64,000 nucleotides of DNA, taken from the NCBI RefSeq assembly GCF_003751225.1, contig NZ_RJKE01000001.1, positions 8,246,001 to 8,310,000 of the forward strand, given 5' to 3'. Each line of letters begins with the position of its first letter. Positions within the stretch are counted from its first letter, which is position 1. This document shows positions 25,032 through 34,740 of the stretch, piece after piece. The position numbers and the translations under genes were made by a program. Under the pieces are notes generated by a model. The model did no database searches and was not told where the DNA came from. It saw nothing but the letters and a program-made list of their open reading frames with translations. This DNA is from Actinocorallia herbida. Lineage in GTDB: Bacteria > Actinomycetota > Actinomycetes > Streptosporangiales > Streptosporangiaceae.

Positions 25032-28000
25032 CGCTCGCGCCGGATCCGCCACGCGCACCGCGCGCGAGAAGGTCCACACCTGGGTCGGCGCCCTGGTCCT
25101 GACGACGCTGGCGTTCGTCTCCGCGCCGGGCCGGATCATCCCGGACACCAAGCTCGACATGGCGCTGAACCCCGGCGGCTTCCTCGGCCGGGCCCTGCAC
25201 CTGTGGGACCCGTCGGGCGCCTTCGGCCAGGTTCAGAACCAGGCGTACGGCTACTTCTTCCCGATGGGCCCGTTCTACCTGCTCGGCGACGCGGTGCGGA
25301 TGGCGCCGTGGATCACCCAGCGGCTCTGGCTGGCCCTCGTCCTGTGCACCGCCTACTTCGGCGTCCTGCGGCTCACCCGCGCGCTCGGCCTCGGCGGGCC
25401 GGGCGCCCAGCTCGTCGCGGCGTTCGCCTACGCGCTCGCGCCGCGCGCGCAGACCCTGGTCGGGATCAACTCCGCGGAGTTCTGGCCCACCGCGGTCCTG
25501 CCCTGGATCCTGCTGCCCCTGGTCACCGTACGGTCGCCGCGCAGGGCGGCCGCCCTTTCCGCGCTGGCTGTCGTGGCCTGCGGCGGCATCAACGCGACGG
25601 CGGTATTCGCGGTCCTCCTTGTCCCCGGCCTCTATCTGCTCTTCTACCGGCGGCGCCTCCTGCTCTGGTGGCTGCCGCTGACGGCCGCGGCCTCCTTCTG
25701 GTGGCTGATGCCGACCTTCCTCATGGGCCGGTACGTCTTCCCGTTCCTGCCCTACACCGAGACCTCCGCCACGACCACGGCGATCACCTCCCTGCCCAAC
25801 GCGCTGCGCGGCGCTTCGCAGTGGGGGGCCTACCTTCCGGGCGGGTTCAGCCCGTGGTGGCCCGCCGGGAACCAGCTCGCCGGGAGCTGGTGGCTGATCC
25901 TGGCCACGGGGCTCGTCGCCGGGCTCGGCGTGCTGGGGATCCGGCGCTCGCGGCACCGGGTCTTCCTCGCCTCGACCCTGCTGCTCGGCCTCGCCGTCGT
26001 CGTCGCCGGGCACACCGGGACCCTGTTCTCCGGCGAGGTCCGCGACCTCCTCGACGGCCCACTCGGCCCGCTCCGCAACCTCCACAAGTTCGACGCGCTG
26101 ATCCGCCTCCCCGTCGTCCTCGGCCTCGCCTCCCTGGCGGTCTCCGTGCCCTGGCGCCGGGTCGCCACCGTGCTCGTCGCGGCCTCCGCGCTCCCTGCCT
26201 TGACGCCCGGACTCGCCATCCCCGAGGCGCCCGTGAACGTCCCGGGGTACATGCGACAGGCCGCCGACTGGCTCAACGACCGGGACGGGACCGTCCTGTC
26301 CGTCCCGGGCCAGCAGTTCGGCCAGTACACCTACGGCCGGATGATGGACGACCCGCTCCAGTCGCTCCTCGACGGGCGCTGGGCGGGCCGGATGGTCGCC
26401 CCGGCCGGGTCGGTCGGCCTCGCCCGGCTGCTCCAGACGTTCGACGAGCGGTTCGCCTCCGGCCGGGGCTCCCCCGGCCTGGCCCAGGTCCTGGCCCGGA
26501 TGGGCGTGCGGTACCTGTTCGTCCGCAACGACGTCGAGCGGGGCGTCCTCGGCGGCGCCTGGCCCGCCCGGGTGCACGACGCGATCGCCGCGATGCCGGA
26601 GGTGAGGCTCGCCGCGTCCTTCGGCAAGGACCAGGGCCAGAAGTTCACCAGCGCGACGAACTCCTTCGACCAGCGCTACCCGGCCGTCGAGGTCTACGAG
26701 ATCCCCGCCGCCGCCTCGCGCGCGACGGTCCTGGAGGGCGCGCCCCTGCGCGTCTCCGGCGGCCCCGAGGCGCTCCTGGCGCTCGCCGACGAGGGCCTGC
26801 TCGACGACGGCCGCCCGATCGTGCTCAACGCCGGCGAAGGCACGGACGTCGCCTCCGACACGCTGCGCCGCCGCGAGCTGTCCTTCTCCGACCTGCGCGG
26901 CGGGGTCTCCCCGACGATGACCGCCGACCAGGAGTACCTCGGAACCACCCCCACCAAGGACTTCACCGAGCCCGGCTGGGCCGACGACCAGTCCGTCGCC
27001 GCGTACTCCGGCATCCGCGACGTCACCGCCTCCACCAGCGCCGCCGACGCCGGGGCCTCGCTCGGCGCCGGGCTCATGTCCCAGCACGCCTTCGCCGCCC
27101 TCGACGGCGACCCGGGCACCCAGTGGACCTCCGCGGGCTGGGGCGGCGCGGTCGGCGAGTGGCTGGAGGTCGGGTTCGAGCGGGCCAGGACCCCTTCGAC
27201 GGTCGATGTGGCCTTCGCCGTCAGCGATCTGCTCGGGCCCTCGGTGTCGCGGGTGACCGTCGAGACCGACGCGGGAAGCCTCACCCAGGACGTCCGCAAG
27301 ACCCGCAGGTCGCAACGGCTCAAGGTCCCCGAGGGGCCGACGACCCGGCTGCGGATCGAGATCGCGGCGATCCGGACGAAGAACCCGTTCCCCCTCGGCA
27401 CCCGGGCGGCGATCACCGAGCTGCGCGTGCCCGGGGTGACGCCGCAGCGGGCGATCGCGCTGCCCCGCAGCGGCTCGACGGTCGTGTTCACCGGCCTGAA
27501 CGGGTACACGCCCGGCTGCATGCAGGGCTCCGAGGGCTGGGTGTGCTCGGGGTACCTCGCCGCCCAGGGCGAGGAGGGCGGCGGGTTCGTCCGCACCTTC
27601 ACGCACCTCGGCGGCGAGACCCGGCTGACGGGCGGTGCGATCGTCTCCGACCCCGGGCTCGTCGCGGAGTACACCGGCGCCGACGGCGTCCGGGCCTCCT
27701 CCACCCTCGTCGACGACGCGCCGGCCCAGCCGAGATCCGCCTTCGACGGCGACCCGGCCACCGCCTGGACCGCCGAGCTCGGCGACGAGGACCCTTCGCT
27801 GACGCGCGAGTTCGCTTCCCCGGTCACGCTTTCGGAGCTGCGGTTCGACTTCGCCGCCGAGCGCGGCATCACCCGGGTGACGGTCACCGGCGATGACGGC
27901 GAGGCCCAGGAGGCGCTCATCTCGGCCAAGGGCGTCGTCCGGTTCGCCCCGATCCGGACCAGGACGCTCACCCTCGAGTTCCCCGGTGCGCCCGCGATCC

Positions 28001-29046
28001 AGATCGCGGAAGTGACCGGCCCAGGGCTGCCGACGCTGGCGACCCCGAAAGCGGTCCCGGATTCTTGCGGCTCCGGGCCGACCTTCACCCTTGACGGCTC
28101 CCGGGTCCGGACAAGGCTCGTCGACGCACCCGCCGCCGACGTCCTCGCCGGACGGTCGGTCCGCTTCGTCTCCTGCCGCACGGTCCCGCTCAAGGCCGGG
28201 GAGCGGACCCTCGCCCTTGAGCCGGGCTCCTTCCTCGTCGCGACGGCGGCGCTCCGGCCCGCCGCGCAGACCCCGGCCGCGTCGACGGCCAAGGCGGCGG
28301 AGACCACCCGGTGGGAGGCGACCTCCCGGACCGCGGAGGTCCAGACGACGACGGGCGGCTACCTGAGCGTCCCGGAGAACTTCAACGAAGGCTGGACCGC
28401 CGTCCTCGACGGCGTCACCCTGCGCCCGGTCGTCCTGGACGGCTGGCGGCAGGGCTGGGAGCTGCCCGCGGGCGCGTCCGGGACCGTCGAGCTCACCTAC
28501 GGCCCCGACCGCCTCTACCGGCTGTGCCTCCTGGCAGGGCTGGGACTCGTCCTGCTCGTCGCGCTGCTCGCCGCCCTTCCCGGACGGCCCGGTGCGCCCG
28601 CCCGGCAGCCCCGCGACCGGGACCTGCGCTGGGGCGGCGCGGCCTTCGGCCTGTGGACCGCGGGCCCGCTCGGCCTCGTCGCCGCGCTCGCCGCCCTGGG
28701 CGCGGCCCGCCTCCTACGACCGCGCAGGCTCCCCGACGCCCTTCTCGTCGCCCTCGCGGGCCTCTCGGCCGGGTCCCTCGTCCTGGCCGCCTACCTCTAC
28801 CCGCGCGGCCTCGCCGTCCTCTACGGGCCGCTCTCCGAGCAGGTCCCGGCGGTCCTGTGCGTCCTGCTCGCGGTGCTGCTCCTGACGCCGCCGCCGCGCC
28901 AGCCGCTGGGCGGGCTGCTCGACGAAGACATGGCTGAGCAGCGCGAGCATCAGCCCGAACAGCACGGTGACGAACAGGACGAGCCAGAAGTCGAGCCGGT
29001 ACATGTCGCGGCCGGTGAGCCGGTACCAGCCGTCGATCACCAGTGA
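25021..29046 (+). CDS. aftD: AftD-type alpha-(1->3)-arabinofuranosyltransferase
   Basis: 1341 residues. N-terminal GT-C membrane core with many TM segments to about residue 440 (catalytic-loop candidates DTKLDMALNPGGF and FWPTAVLPW). A large periplasmic part follows with two discoidin/F5-8C-like carbohydrate-binding modules (AALDGDPGTQWTSAGWG near 693, AFDGDPATAWTAE near 906). C-terminal TM helices run to about 1295. Family knowledge: AftD transfers arabinofuranose from decaprenyl-phosphoryl-arabinose onto arabinan. The last 50 or so codons (EDMAEQREHQPEQHGDEQD on) are antisense to the acyltransferase gene and unlike the family, so the original stop was probably lost. Confidence 0.8.
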   Translation: MPSDARAGSATRTAREKVHTWVGALVLTTLAFVSAPGRIIPDTKLDMALNPGGFLGRALHLWDPSGAFGQVQNQAYGYFFPMGPFYLLGDAVRMAPWITQRLWLALVLCTAYFGVLRLTRALGLGGPGAQLVAAFAYALAPRAQTLVGINSAEFWPTAVLPWILLPLVTVRSPRRAAALSALAVVACGGINATAVFAVLLVPGLYLLFYRRRLLLWWLPLTAAASFWWLMPTFLMGRYVFPFLPYTETSATTTAITSLPNALRGASQWGAYLPGGFSPWWPAGNQLAGSWWLILATGLVAGLGVLGIRRSRHRVFLASTLLLGLAVVVAGHTGTLFSGEVRDLLDGPLGPLRNLHKFDALIRLPVVLGLASLAVSVPWRRVATVLVAASALPALTPGLAIPEAPVNVPGYMRQAADWLNDRDGTVLSVPGQQFGQYTYGRMMDDPLQSLLDGRWAGRMVAPAGSVGLARLLQTFDERFASGRGSPGLAQVLARMGVRYLFVRNDVERGVLGGAWPARVHDAIAAMPEVRLAASFGKDQGQKFTSATNSFDQRYPAVEVYEIPAAASRATVLEGAPLRVSGGPEALLALADEGLLDDGRPIVLNAGEGTDVASDTLRRRELSFSDLRGGVSPTMTADQEYLGTTPTKDFTEPGWADDQSVAAYSGIRDVTASTSAADAGASLGAGLMSQHAFAALDGDPGTQWTSAGWGGAVGEWLEVGFERARTPSTVDVAFAVSDLLGPSVSRVTVETDAGSLTQDVRKTRRSQRLKVPEGPTTRLRIEIAAIRTKNPFPLGTRAAITELRVPGVTPQRAIALPRSGSTVVFTGLNGYTPGCMQGSEGWVCSGYLAAQGEEGGGFVRTFTHLGGETRLTGGAIVSDPGLVAEYTGADGVRASSTLVDDAPAQPRSAFDGDPATAWTAELGDEDPSLTREFASPVTLSELRFDFAAERGITRVTVTGDDGEAQEALISAKGVVRFAPIRTRTLTLEFPGAPAIQIAEVTGPGLPTLATPKAVPDSCGSGPTFTLDGSRVRTRLVDAPAADVLAGRSVRFVSCRTVPLKAGERTLALEPGSFLVATAALRPAAQTPAASTAKAAETTRWEATSRTAEVQTTTGGYLSVPENFNEGWTAVLDGVTLRPVVLDGWRQGWELPAGASGTVELTYGPDRLYRLCLLAGLGLVLLVALLAALPGRPGAPARQPRDRDLRWGGAAFGLWTAGPLGLVAALAALGAARLLRPRRLPDALLVALAGLSAGSLVLAAYLYPRGLAVLYGPLSEQVPAVLCVLLAVLLLTPPPRQPLGGLLDEDMAEQREHQPEQHGDEQDEPEVEPVHVAAGEPVPAVDHQ

Positions 29047-30057
29047 GTGCCACAGCAGCAGCCCGTAGGAGATCAGCCCGAGCTGCCGCATCGCCGGGTT
29101 GGCCAGCAGCAGGCGGGTGAGCGGCTGCTCCGGGGCGAGCGCGGCGGGCGCGACCACCGCGGCGGAGATCACCACGGCCAGCACGATGAACACCGTGTAC
29201 TGGTCGGCGGTCTGCGCGCCGTCGAGCGGGGTCACCAGCGGCGTCGAGCCCAGCGCCATCAGGCACAGCGCGAGGACCCACCCGATGCCCGGGGAGCTCC
29301 CCACCGCGGCGCTGAGGCGGTTCGGACGCTCGGCCAGGACGGCGACGGCCATGCCGACGGCGAAGTACATCAGCGACCTGGGCAGCAGGTGCTCGTTGTA
29401 GAACAGGAAGATCATCGGGTCCTGCCCGAAGATCGTGCCGAGGTACTCCAGCCGTCGCACCACGAACGTCTCGGCCACCGAGAGCGCGAAGAGCACGCCG
29501 ATGCCGGAGAGCAGACGGCGGGAATCGCCCCGCGCGAACCTGCGCAGGCCCGCGGCGAACAGCGGCAGCAGCAGGTAGAAGGTCACCTCGGTCGAGAGGC
29601 TCCAGATCGGGCCGAGCGCCGTCGGCCCGGACGCGCCGAGCTCCCACTCCGGGTGCAGGTCGTAGTTGTGGGTGAGGGTGGCCATCTTCAGCCACAGCCA
29701 CAGATCGCCCGCATCTTCGGGGTTGAGGAGGATCATCCCGAACGGGAGCATCACCCAGTAGGCGGGCAGGATGCGCAGCGCCCTGCGGCGCAGGTACTCG
29801 CCGGTGCGCGGCGACGGGGTCCCGGCCAAGGCGGCCCGCGCGTACGGCCGGTACAGCAGGTAGCCGGAGAGCACGAAGAAGATCGGGACGCCGACCGAGA
29901 ACATGTTGAGGATCCGCCACTGGAGGTCGGGCAGGGTCAGCATGGCGGTCGGGCCCGCCACGTGGATGACCACGACCAGGGCGATGCCGAGGCCGCGCAG
30001 CCCGTCCAGCGCGGCGAGGTGCCCGGTGGACGTCCGGGCCGGCTTCGGTGCGGCCAC
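28714..30057 (-). CDS. Acyltransferase family 3 membrane protein (Rv0228-like)
   Basis: 447 residues from a GTG behind AGGAGG. The acyltransferase-3 core has HLAALDGLRGLGIALVVVI with the conserved Arg and following His, FFVLSGYLL, ten or so TM helices, and ends SHVFVEQPAQRLARRRR at about residue 390. The remaining charged tail (QEQHREQDAQDRRDLLGE on) is antisense to the aftD 3' end and looks non-homologous. Such enzymes O-acylate cell-surface glycans. Convergent with the aftD gene, overlapping it by 333 bp. Likely role: acyl decoration of the arabinan or a related polymer (inference). Confidence 0.78.
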   Translation of the reverse strand: MAAPKPARTSTGHLAALDGLRGLGIALVVVIHVAGPTAMLTLPDLQWRILNMFSVGVPIFFVLSGYLLYRPYARAALAGTPSPRTGEYLRRRALRILPAYWVMLPFGMILLNPEDAGDLWLWLKMATLTHNYDLHPEWELGASGPTALGPIWSLSTEVTFYLLLPLFAAGLRRFARGDSRRLLSGIGVLFALSVAETFVVRRLEYLGTIFGQDPMIFLFYNEHLLPRSLMYFAVGMAVAVLAERPNRLSAAVGSSPGIGWVLALCLMALGSTPLVTPLDGAQTADQYTVFIVLAVVISAAVVAPAALAPEQPLTRLLLANPAMRQLGLISYGLLLWHSLVIDGWYRLTGRDMYRLDFWLVLFVTVLFGLMLALLSHVFVEQPAQRLARRRRQEQHREQDAQDRRDLLGERPVEDGEAARVEVGGQDEGPGREAREGDEKGVGEPARS

Positions 30058-30390
30058 GCCACCTCCTGGGGGATCTCCTGGGGAATCGGACTAGTTTGCC
30101 CTGTCGCGGGAAGTGCCGGGGACCTTCCGGGCCATGAGCCGGCACCGCTCGCACCCGGCCGCAGTCTCCGTCAGGTTTCGATCTGGCATCGCATCAGGAA
30201 GCACAGCCCGCTCAGCCGACCCGTTCGTTTCCCGGCCGAGTACTGTTTCCCAGGACGAGGTATCTGAATTCGGTACTCTTCCGGCACCATTCCTGGGCGC
30301 GCTGACCGCAAGAGGCCGATCACGGCAAGCATTGTTACCGACGGGTCATGTGGTGTTGAATCGGTGCCCTGACCCCCCAGGAGGAACACC
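30058..30390. other. Divergent intergenic region, 333 bp
   Basis: Lower GC than its flanks, consistent with two divergent promoters (acyltransferase on the minus strand, secreted protein on the plus strand). I see no clear operator palindrome, riboswitch or RNA gene. The plus-strand gene has AGGAGG ahead of its GTG. Confidence 0.5.
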
Positions 30391-31224
30391 GTGGATCGTC
30401 GTACCGACCGCACCGTCGGCCTGGTCACGATCATCGCCATGGCCTTGGTCCCCGCCGCGGCCCTCGGCTTCGTGCGCCCCGGCGCCGCCTTCGACGGCGG
30501 CACCCCGGCGGAGACCTCGATCACCCCGGTCGCCGAGGACTACCCCGGCGCGCCCAAGCCCCTGAAGACCAAGGCGCCGCCCGAGCCCGCCGCCGCCCCG
30601 CCGGCCCCGGCCCTCCCCGTGACGGTGCCCCAGGCTCCGGGCACGACCGGCACGCCGCCCGCGCAGCTCACCTCCTTCGACCGCCAGATCGGCACCCTGC
30701 GGATCCTGCCCACCGGCACGGAGCAGATCCAGGAGACGGCGACGTTCACGCTCAAGCCGAAGTTCACGATGAAGTCGACGAGCGTGCGCAGCAAGCTGAA
30801 CGGCAAGAACTGGAAGAAGGTCAGCACCACCGTCGTCACCGTGAAGGGCAGGGTGATGACGACGAAGGTCGGCGACCAGCCCCTCGAGCGCGAGACCCTC
30901 ACCAAGGCGCAGCTCGACGAGATGAAGCGGCAGGCCGACCCCCGCTTCCTCACCAATCAGATCAAGGACCTTCCGGGCATCAACACCCAGTTCGACAAGA
31001 AGACCAAGATCTACAAGCACACGATCGACCTGACCGCGGGCGGCAACTTCATCCAGTACCTGCCCGAGGACGTCGCCTCCCTCATCCCGGCCGGGGTCGA
31101 ACTCCTCGGCGCCGATCTCGAGGCCTACTCCGACACCAAGGACCACCTGGTGATGGCCTCGCTCAACGGCGCGAGCACCGTCGGCGCCGTCGGCATCGGC
31201 GTCATCCACTCGAACATGAGGTAG
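30391..31224 (+). CDS. Secreted or anchored protein, unknown family
   Basis: 277 residues from a GTG with CAGGAGG upstream. An N-terminal hydrophobic segment (TVGLVTIIAMALVPAAALGF) acts as signal or anchor, followed by a Pro/Ala linker (about 45-90) and a Lys-rich folded domain with beta-like pattern (TEQIQETATFTLKPKFTM, FDKKTKIYKHTIDLTAGG). No lipobox Cys. The family is not recognised. It follows the envelope cluster and may be exported with it. Confidence 0.72.
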   Translation: MDRRTDRTVGLVTIIAMALVPAAALGFVRPGAAFDGGTPAETSITPVAEDYPGAPKPLKTKAPPEPAAAPPAPALPVTVPQAPGTTGTPPAQLTSFDRQIGTLRILPTGTEQIQETATFTLKPKFTMKSTSVRSKLNGKNWKKVSTTVVTVKGRVMTTKVGDQPLERETLTKAQLDEMKRQADPRFLTNQIKDLPGINTQFDKKTKIYKHTIDLTAGGNFIQYLPEDVASLIPAGVELLGADLEAYSDTKDHLVMASLNGASTVGAVGIGVIHSNMR

Positions 31225-31228
31225 GCCC

Positions 31229-31254
31229 CCGGGGCGGCCCTCTGACCGCCCCGG
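31229..31254. terminator. Hairpin between convergent genes
   Basis: CCGGGGCGG pairs with CCGCCCCGG (9 bp, 8-base loop) between the stop at 31224 and the minus-strand stop at 31265. It could serve both strands; no T-run. Confidence 0.55.
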
Positions 31255-31264
31255 ACGGGCTCGC

Positions 31265-33382
31265 TCACGCGTCCCGTGGAAGGCCCAGGATGCGTTCGCC
31301 GATCACGTTGAGGTTGATCTCGGTGGTGCCGCCGCCGATCGTCATCGCGCGGGACGCCAGCAGGTAGCGGGTCCACCTGGCCCGGAGCGGGCTCTTCCAG
31401 CCGCCCGTCAGGACGCCGTCCGCACCGAGCAGTTCGTAGCCGAACTCCGTCACCCGCTGGCCGTGCTCCATCGCGACGAGCTTGCGAACGGTCGCGGTCG
31501 CGCCCGGGTCGGTGCCCGAGAGCTGCTTCATGGTCGCGCGGAGGCCGAGGAGCTGGAAGGCGTGCTCGTCGGCGGCGAGCGCGCCGAGGCCGCGGCGCAC
31601 GACGGGGTCGTCGGCGAGGCCGAGCTCGCCGATCAGCCTGACCAGCTTCGGCAGGTCGCCGCCGAGCTGGAACGACGAGGTGAGGCCGACCCGCTCGTTC
31701 GCGAGGGTGTTCCTGGCGACCTGCCAGCCCGCCCCGACGGGGCCGACGACCAGGTCGTCGGAGACGAAGACCTGCTCCAGGAACACCTCGTTGAACACCG
31801 CGTCGCCGGTCGCCTCCCGCAGCGGGCGGATCTCGACGCCGGCCGAGGCCATGTCGACGAGGAAGTAGGTGATGCCCTCGTGCTTGGGCGCGTCGGCGTC
31901 GGTGCGGGCCAGGCAGATGCCCCAGGCGGCCTCGCGGGCCAGGGACGTCCAGATCTTCTGGCCGGTGATGAGCCAGCCGCCCTCGGTGCGCTCGGCGCGG
32001 GTGCGCAGGCCCGCGAGGTCGGATCCGGAACCGGGCTCGGAGAACAGCTGGCACCACAGGAAGTCGCCGCGGAACGTCGGCGGCAGGAACCGCTCCTTCT
32101 GCTCCTCGGTGCCGTACTGCACCAGCGAGGGCACCACCCAGGCGCCGATGAGCAGCGGCACCGCCTTCACCTTGGCCGCCTTGAGCTCCTGGGAGATCAC
32201 GACCTGCGCCAGGGCTCCCGCGTCGCGGCCCCAGGGCTTCGGCAGGTGCGGGGTCACCCAGCCGCCCTCGGCCATCGCCCGGCGACGCGCGGTCTCGTCG
32301 AGCTCGGCGAGCTCGGCGACCTGCGCCCTGACCTCCGCGCGCAGCGGCTCGGCCTCCGCGGGCAGCTCCAGCGCCATCTCGCGGCGGACCCCGGCGAGGG
32401 CGAGCGCGGCCAGGCGGTCCTCCGGGGAGTCCGCCTTGTCGCCCTTCACCAGCGCGCGCAGGGTGAGCGCGCGGCGGTAGACGAGGTGGGCGTCGTGCTC
32501 GTAGGTGTAGCCGATGCCGCCGTGCGTCTGGATGTTGTCGGACGCGCAGGAGACCGCGGCGTCGGCCGCGAGGACCGCCGCGGCGGCGACCGCGTAGGGG
32601 TCGAGGGAGCGGGCGGCGTCCCAGACCGTCGCCCTGGCCCGCTCCACGAGCACCTGCATGCGCGCCAGCTTGTGCTTGACGCCCTGGAACTGGCCGATGG
32701 GACGGCCGAACTGCTCCCGCAGCTTCGCGTACGCGACGGCGTCGTCGAGCGCCCGTCCGGCGACCCCACAGGCTTCCGCGCCAAGGACGACCGCCGCAAG
32801 CGCGCTTACGTCGCCCACTCCCTTGACGGGTGGGGCCGCGACAATCTCGACCGTGACGGCCGCGATGCCCCGGGTGAGGTCGAGCGCCTCCTGCGGGGTG
32901 ACGGTCACGTCGGCGGCGTCCAGCAGGACCCACTCGTCGCCCACGGGCAGCAGGAAGAGGTCGGCGCCCTCCCCTGCCAGGACGGTCGCGGCGGTGCCGG
33001 AGACCGTGTCGCCGTCGCGGACGAGGGCCGCGGTCAGCGCGACGGCCGCGGTGCGCGACCCGTCGGCGAGGGCGGGCAGGACGTCCGCGGCGGCCGGGGA
33101 GTCCGCGAGGAGGGCCGCCGCGAGGACCGTCGGGGTGTACGGGCCGGGGACCAGGCCGCGGCCCAGCTCCTCCAGGGCCACCGCGAGTTCGACGAGGCCG
33201 AAGCCCTGGCCGCCGTGCTCCTCGGCCACGTGGAGGCCCAGGAGGCCCTGCGCGGCGAGCGCGGCGGCGAACGGCGGCCGCGGCAGCCCGGCCCGCACCT
33301 CGGCGGCCTCGACGTGCCGTGCGACGAAGCCGCGGACGGACGCGGCAAGCGCCTCGTGCTCCTCGTTGAGTCCGATCGCCAA
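31265..33382 (-). CDS. fadE34: FadE34-type double-domain acyl-CoA dehydrogenase
   Basis: 705 residues, about twice a normal acyl-CoA dehydrogenase. The first domain (1-330) includes GLHVAEEHGGQGFGLVELAV and the C-terminal helices LREQFGRPIGQFQGVKHKLA and NIQTHGGIGYTYEHD. The second (360-705) includes QLFSEPGSGSDLAGL, WLITGQKIWTS and the terminal GGGTTEINLNVIGERILGLP. M. tuberculosis FadE34 (ChsE3), about 710 residues, has this layout and dehydrogenates the C5 steroid side-chain CoA ester. TTG start with GGAG upstream gives the family N-terminus (AIGLNEEHEALAAS). No strong KstR box seen upstream. It completes the steroid side-chain set of the 8-21 kb region. Confidence 0.75.
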   Translation of the reverse strand: MAIGLNEEHEALAASVRGFVARHVEAAEVRAGLPRPPFAAALAAQGLLGLHVAEEHGGQGFGLVELAVALEELGRGLVPGPYTPTVLAAALLADSPAAADVLPALADGSRTAAVALTAALVRDGDTVSGTAATVLAGEGADLFLLPVGDEWVLLDAADVTVTPQEALDLTRGIAAVTVEIVAAPPVKGVGDVSALAAVVLGAEACGVAGRALDDAVAYAKLREQFGRPIGQFQGVKHKLARMQVLVERARATVWDAARSLDPYAVAAAAVLAADAAVSCASDNIQTHGGIGYTYEHDAHLVYRRALTLRALVKGDKADSPEDRLAALALAGVRREMALELPAEAEPLRAEVRAQVAELAELDETARRRAMAEGGWVTPHLPKPWGRDAGALAQVVISQELKAAKVKAVPLLIGAWVVPSLVQYGTEEQKERFLPPTFRGDFLWCQLFSEPGSGSDLAGLRTRAERTEGGWLITGQKIWTSLAREAAWGICLARTDADAPKHEGITYFLVDMASAGVEIRPLREATGDAVFNEVFLEQVFVSDDLVVGPVGAGWQVARNTLANERVGLTSSFQLGGDLPKLVRLIGELGLADDPVVRRGLGALAADEHAFQLLGLRATMKQLSGTDPGATATVRKLVAMEHGQRVTEFGYELLGADGVLTGGWKSPLRARWTRYLLASRAMTIGGGTTEINLNVIGERILGLPRDA

Positions 33383-33471
33383 TGAAACCAGCTCCTCACC
33401 ACTTGAGAGTAAGGAGCAGGTTACTAGAATCCGGTTCGGTGACCGGTGCCGGGCCCGTCCCGGATCCCGGA

Positions 33472-34692
33472 TCAGCCGACGCGCAGGCCGTCCACGACCG
33501 CGTTGATGTCGGGCCACAGGTTCTTGGCGGTGTTCGGCATCGACATGAACAGCAGCGACGGGCTCTTCTTGCCGGTGTCCACGAGCGCGGTCACCACGAT
33601 CTCGCTCTTGGCCCGGATGGGCGTCCGGTCGAAGCTGAACTGGGACGCCACGAGCCAGCCCTTGCCGCCCTCCAGCTTCAGTTCCTGGGAGGCGATCGGC
33701 TTGTTCTTGTGCGGGAACCGGTAGAGCTGGTCCTCAAGGCCCGAGGCGACGAGCTCGGTCTTCTCCTGGAGGGACGAACCGGACGCCGTCAGCCGCTTCT
33801 CGACGGGGCCGAGCGGCTTGGACAGGATCGTCCCGTACCAGAGCTGGGTGCCCTTCTGCTCGGTCACCATGATCTGCTGGCCGGACCAGCCCGGCTGGAA
33901 GAGCTTGTTCTTCTTGGTCGGGACCGTCCACTTGCCGCCGAACGCGGGGTACGTCAGGCCCGCGTTCGCGTCGGCGACCGCACCGGCGACCGGCGACCCG
34001 GCGCCCTTGAACGCCTTCAGCGGCTTCAGCGGGTGCGCCTCGGGGTCCTGGGTCAGCGTCGGCACGGGGGCCTTGGTCGTCGCCGAGGGGCCGACCCTGG
34101 CGTCACCGCCGTCGTCGGCCGAGCCGTCCTCCTTCAGCACCATGACGCCGAGGGCGATGAACGCGACGAGGGCGACCGCGCCCATGCCGGCGAAGACGTA
34201 CGTGCGGCCGCGGTCGCGGCGCATCTCGCCCTCGTCGAATCCGGCGTTCTGGACGCCGGCCTGCTTGTTGGCCTCGGTCTCCTCGCGCATCCATTCCGGC
34301 ATGCGCCAGTTGCCGCTGGAGGGGATGCCCGCCTTGACGGGCCCCTCAGGACCCGACATGTCGACGCCCGCGTACCCGGCGACCCCGGGCCCGTCGTCGA
34401 GCCCGCCGAAGTCCTCGCCGCGATCACCGGATTCCGGATATCCGGAATCGGGATATCCGGCGCCCTCGGCCGTGGTCCCCGCGGCGACCACCGGCCGCTC
34501 ACCGGACGCGTACGCGCTCTCCGCGACGACGTCCCCGCCGACCACCGGATTCTCGGCTCCCGAACGGGTAGGCTCGGCGAACACCGGCTGCGGTCCCGTC
34601 CGAGGCTCTACCGCCTCTTCACCTTCACTGCGCACGGCGCCACTTTCGGCCTCGTTTTCCGGACGCCCCGAAAGCTCCCCCTGATCGGACAT
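33472..34692 (-). CDS. Single-pass membrane protein with acidic low-complexity N-terminus
   Basis: 406 residues. Residues 1-165 are acidic, Gly/Pro/Ser-rich and probably disordered in the cytoplasm (repeats GYPDSGYPESGD). A TM helix follows (TYVFAGMGAVALVAFIALGVMVL, about 165-187). An extracytoplasmic domain covers about 225-406 (PAFGGKWTVPTKKNKLFQPG, EIVVTALVDTGKKSP). No family recognised. Followed 89 bp later by fadE34 on the same strand; the gap could hold a promoter, so co-transcription is uncertain. Confidence 0.75.
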   Translation of the reverse strand: MSDQGELSGRPENEAESGAVRSEGEEAVEPRTGPQPVFAEPTRSGAENPVVGGDVVAESAYASGERPVVAAGTTAEGAGYPDSGYPESGDRGEDFGGLDDGPGVAGYAGVDMSGPEGPVKAGIPSSGNWRMPEWMREETEANKQAGVQNAGFDEGEMRRDRGRTYVFAGMGAVALVAFIALGVMVLKEDGSADDGGDARVGPSATTKAPVPTLTQDPEAHPLKPLKAFKGAGSPVAGAVADANAGLTYPAFGGKWTVPTKKNKLFQPGWSGQQIMVTEQKGTQLWYGTILSKPLGPVEKRLTASGSSLQEKTELVASGLEDQLYRFPHKNKPIASQELKLEGGKGWLVASQFSFDRTPIRAKSEIVVTALVDTGKKSPSLLFMSMPNTAKNLWPDINAVVDGLRVG

Positions 34693-34740
34693 GCGGCACA
34701 GGCTACGCGAAGATCAAGATTCTGGACGCCGCGAGTCGAT

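Noticed and set aside
25006-27606. 866-codon frame antisense to aftD
   Set aside because: A shadow of the arabinosyltransferase frame; the plus strand encodes clear TM helices and discoidin modules.
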